Assembly: GCA_030150665.1 (NCBI GenBank)
Contig: JASLFJ010000159.1
Location: 1-8,340 of the forward strand
DNA: 8,340 bases
Direction: 5' to 3'
Origin: Enterococcaceae bacterium
GTDB taxonomy: Bacteria; Bacillota; Bacilli; Lactobacillales; Catellicoccaceae
Shown: positions 5,776 through 8,340 of the stretch, one piece after another
Layout: each line of letters starts with the position of its first letter
Numbering within the stretch: the first letter of the stretch is position 1
Notes under the pieces: generated by a model
The model's database searches: none
What the model saw: only the letters and a program-made list of their open reading frames with translations
What the model was told of the DNA's origin: nothing
Position numbers and translations under genes: made by a program

Positions 5776-6908
5776 TACAGTCTCCCCCCTTCTTCTGGAT
5801 GATCATCATCAGAAAATGTGGTATCTTCCATAATCGTTGTTGCCACCTGTGGTTTTTTCTTTTGAAAGGGTTTTTCTAAGAAGTAGCGAATTAAGTAGTT
5901 GGCACCGACAAAGAAGATAATCGCTGCAATAACAATATCTACGATCTCTTTAGGGACACCTGCAGAAAGTGGCATGCTGAGGCCTCCTATTTTTAAAATC
6001 GCAAATAAAATGGCCGAAATAAAAATACCAAAAGAAGTGCCTGCGCCAAGTAAAGAAACCGCCATTCCGTCAAAACCAATCGCAGGAGCAGAACCCAGTA
6101 CAAATAAATTATTATACGTTCCTAATCCTTCACAAACCCCACCTAATCCAGCAAGGCCTCCTGAGATAACCATAGATAAAATAATATTTTTCTTACTGCT
6201 CATTCCGGCATACTCTGAAGCAAAAGGATTCAGCCCAACAGAGCGAATCTCAAAGCCTAGTGTTGTTTTATGCATCACAAACCAAACCAGCACAAGCGCG
6301 ACAAGGGCTAAATAAAGCCCGCCATTTAAGTTAGAGCCTCCCGTCCAAGACGATAAACTCTGCATGCGAAGTGTGGCATTTTCTGAAATAGAAGGCGTTG
6401 AGTCCCCTAAGTTTTCCGTTAACACATTACGCACCATATGGTTACTAATATAAAGCATCGTATAGTTTAACATAATTGTCACAATAACTTCACTTGTTCC
6501 AAAATACGCTCTTAAATACCCCGGAATAGCCGCATAAAGCGCCCCTGCTAACGTTCCAGCAATAATTGCTAAAGGCAAAAGAACGGGTTTTGGCAGATCA
6601 GGAAATGATAATGCCACCATCACTGAAATCAACCATCCTGCCAGCGCTTGTCCGGCAAGTCCTATATTAAAAAATCCTGCAGCACTAGCCACAGAAAAGC
6701 CCAGTGCTGTAAAAATCAACGGTGTTGCTTGTCTTAATGTCTCACCAATGTAGTAAGGACTTCCTAAAGAGCCTTCAAACATAGCACGGTACCCTGCAAT
6801 CGGATTATAATCAAAAATCACCATGACAATCGCACCGAGTAAAAACCCAAGCAACACAGAGCATATCGGGATCAGTAAATTAATCCACCGCGTCACACGT
6901 TTATCCAA
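5775..6908 (-). CDS. nupP: nucleoside ABC importer, membrane subunit (NupP/YufP-like)
   Basis: This 377-residue BPD_transp_2-family permease is the partner of the NupQ-like subunit. One membrane segment near 11-31 precedes DYNPIAGYRAMFEGS (33-47), which resembles the YufP/BmpB start. GFFNIGLAGQALAGW (78-92) is the NIG(L/A)EGQ-type family motif. IRSVGLNPFASEYAGMS (221-237) is the coupling region that contacts the ATPase, followed by SGGLAGLGG (249-257). The C-terminus is a hydrophilic tail, first basic (QKKKPQ, 349-354) and then acidic (EDTTFSDDDHPEEGG, 361-375). The start is a TTG at 6908-6906 with GGTGG about 9 nt upstream. The next ATG (residue 29) would delete the first membrane helix, and no other upstream start is in frame. 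It overlaps the ATPase gene by 8 nt, so translation is probably coupled. The substrate, nucleosides, is inferred from family and context. Confidence 0.92.
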   Translation of the reverse strand: MDKRVTRWINLLIPICSVLLGFLLGAIVMVIFDYNPIAGYRAMFEGSLGSPYYIGETLRQATPLIFTALGFSVASAAGFFNIGLAGQALAGWLISVMVALSFPDLPKPVLLPLAIIAGTLAGALYAAIPGYLRAYFGTSEVIVTIMLNYTMLYISNHMVRNVLTENLGDSTPSISENATLRMQSLSSWTGGSNLNGGLYLALVALVLVWFVMHKTTLGFEIRSVGLNPFASEYAGMSSKKNIILSMVISGGLAGLGGVCEGLGTYNNLFVLGSAPAIGFDGMAVSLLGAGTSFGIFISAILFAILKIGGLSMPLSAGVPKEIVDIVIAAIIFFVGANYLIRYFLEKPFQKKKPQVATTIMEDTTFSDDDHPEEGGRL

Positions 6909-8340
6909 CCGATTCCCCCACCTTCTGTTGTTCTTGTTTTGCTTTTTCCATCGATGAACCGGCCATTAACAGTCCGAGTTCTTGTTCTGATGTTTGATCT
7001 GGATAAACTTCTCCAGAAATCGCCCCATCATGCATCACAACAATGCGATCAGAGACATTTAAAATCTCATCTAACTCAAAGCTAACGACAAGGACCGCTT
7101 TTTGTTTATCACGCTGTTCAATAAGACGTTTATGAATATATTCAATCGCCCCCACATCAAGTCCTCGTGTTGGCTGAGCAACAATTAAAAGATCGGGATT
7201 GCGATCCACTTCCCGGGCAATAATGGCTTTTTGTTGGTTTCCTCCAGAAAGAGCTTTAACCGGCACAAGCTCATCAACCGTTCGTACGTCATACTCTTGA
7301 ATGAGTTTGCGCGCATACTCTTTAATATAGGCTTCATTGAGTAAGCCTTTTTGACTAAATGGCGGATGATAATACGACTGTAGCGCCATATTATTCGCTA
7401 CAGAAAACTCTAATACTAAACCGTATTTATGCCGATCTTCTGGCACGTGTCCTAAGCCTAGTTCTGTAATTTTTCGAGGCTTCCAGCCTGTAATATTGGT
7501 CCCGTTTAACGTAATACGCCCAGCATGAACTTCAGTAAGACCGGTCAGTGCTTGAATGAGCTCAGATTGTCCGTTCCCATCAATTCCTGCAATCCCTACA
7601 ACTTCACCAGCACGCACTTCAAGATTGAGTCGTTTCACTTTATCAACGCCTCTAGCGTCTTTCACCACAAGATCTTCTACAGAAAGCACGACCTCTTTAG
7701 GAGTTGCAGGTTGTTTTTCCGTTCGAAAAGAAACTGACCGACCGACCATCATATCCGCAAGCTCTTGAGAAGAGACATCATCTACATCAACGGTACCAAT
7801 CATCTTACCTCTGCGAATGACGGTACAGCGATCTGCTACTTGTTTAATCTCATCGAGTTTATGTGTAATTAAAATAATGGATTTGCCTTCTGAGACTAAC
7901 TCGTGCATGATTTGAATCAACTCTTGAATCTCTTGCGGGGTCAGTACCGCTGTAGGCTCATCAAAAATTAACACTTCAGCACCTCGGTACAGCGTTTTTA
8001 AAATCTCAACCCGCTGCTGCATTCCTACCGTAATATCTTCTACTTTTGCTTTCGGATCGACCGCAAGACCGTAGCGCTTAGATACTGCTTCAATATCTTT
8101 CATCGCTTTTTTAAAATCTAGCTGCACGCCTTTAACCGGCTCACTGCCTAAGATAATGTTTTCTGCAATCGTAAAATGATCAATTAACATAAAGTGCTGA
8201 TGAACCATGCCTATACCTAGACGGTTAGCGGCTGATGGACTATCAATCGTGACAGGTTTTCCTTTATAAATAATCTCTCCTGAAGTTGGCATCAACAATC
8301 CTGATAACATATTCATCAGCGTTGATTTTCCGGCCCCATT
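6901..8340 (-). CDS. nupO: nucleoside ABC importer, duplicated ATPase subunit (NupO/YufO-like; N-terminus outside the window)
   Basis: The frame is open to the window edge, so 479 residues are visible and about 35 are missing (family ~510 aa). The ATG at 8316 is internal, eight codons after NGAGKSTL, the end of the first Walker A. First domain, visible numbering: Q-loop MVHQHFML (about 45-52), VGMQQ in place of LSGGQ (105-109), Walker B VLIFDEP (123-129), switch THK (159-161, H160). Second domain: degenerate Walker A IDGNGQSE (253-260), LSGGNQQ (364-370), AQPTRGLDVGA (388-398) with Gln where the catalytic Glu would be, and SFE where the switch His would be. This pattern of one full and one degenerate site is normal for sugar and nucleoside importers of the RbsA/YufO type. 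The C-terminus overlaps the NupP-like gene by 8 nt. A BmpA-type lipoprotein gene would be expected just upstream. Confidence 0.96.
   Translation of the reverse strand, partial: NGAGKSTLMNMLSGLLMPTSGEIIYKGKPVTIDSPSAANRLGIGMVHQHFMLIDHFTIAENIILGSEPVKGVQLDFKKAMKDIEAVSKRYGLAVDPKAKVEDITVGMQQRVEILKTLYRGAEVLIFDEPTAVLTPQEIQELIQIMHELVSEGKSIILITHKLDEIKQVADRCTVIRRGKMIGTVDVDDVSSQELADMMVGRSVSFRTEKQPATPKEVVLSVEDLVVKDARGVDKVKRLNLEVRAGEVVGIAGIDGNGQSELIQALTGLTEVHAGRITLNGTNITGWKPRKITELGLGHVPEDRHKYGLVLEFSVANNMALQSYYHPPFSQKGLLNEAYIKEYARKLIQEYDVRTVDELVPVKALSGGNQQKAIIAREVDRNPDLLIVAQPTRGLDVGAIEYIHKRLIEQRDKQKAVLVVSFELDEILNVSDRIVVMHDGAISGEVYPDQTSEQELGLLMAGSSMEKAKQEQQKVGESVG

Noticed and set aside
7140..7200. Possible defect in the second nucleotide-binding domain of the ATPase (AQPTRG, Gln for Glu)
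   Set aside because: The degenerate second site is normal in this duplicated ATPase family and is not a sign of decay.

Overview
The window is a block of nucleoside uptake and salvage genes, all on the minus strand, so it is read from the right end to the left. The base composition is moderate to low G+C. Shine-Dalgarno (SD) sites are strong AAGGAGG-type, the intrinsic terminators end in seven U, and one start is TTG. The proteins resemble Bacillus subtilis YufO/YufP/YufQ (NupOPQ), Drm (DeoB), PupG, DeoD and the PbuG/PbuO permeases. All of this points to a Bacilli (Firmicutes) chromosome. The genus cannot be decided from the sequence alone.

Layout in direction of transcription: (1) 8340-6901, a two-domain ABC ATPase whose first ~35 residues lie outside the window; (2) 6908-5775 and 5775-4813, the two membrane subunits of the same importer, joined by 8-nt and 1-nt overlaps; (3) a 7-U intrinsic terminator at 4795-4747; (4) deoB (4728-3559), a trimeric-type purine nucleoside phosphorylase gene (3541-2690) and the hexameric-type deoD (2666-1950), with gaps of 17 and 23 nt; (5) a second, perfect-stem 7-U terminator at 1943-1913; (6) a divergent NCS2 purine permease gene (1898-666); (7) a weaker terminator at 656-610, then an extended -10 promoter; (8) the first 180 residues of a Cof-type HAD phosphatase (540 to beyond 1).

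The genes form one pathway. The ABC importer brings nucleosides in. The two phosphorylases split them into free base and (deoxy)ribose-1-phosphate. DeoB converts the sugar-1-phosphate to the 5-phosphate for central metabolism. The NCS2 permease moves free purine bases across the membrane. The substrate-binding lipoprotein of the importer (BmpA/NupN type) is not in the window and probably lies just beyond 8340.

I see no mobile element, CRISPR array, tRNA, rRNA, riboswitch or defence system, and no wholly new system. The most noteworthy signal is regulatory. Two intrinsic terminators inside the apparent operon end within 0-3 nt of the SD of the next gene, with no room for a promoter in between. 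One of them is also preceded by an SD that has no start codon. No gene-free stretch exceeds 125 bp.
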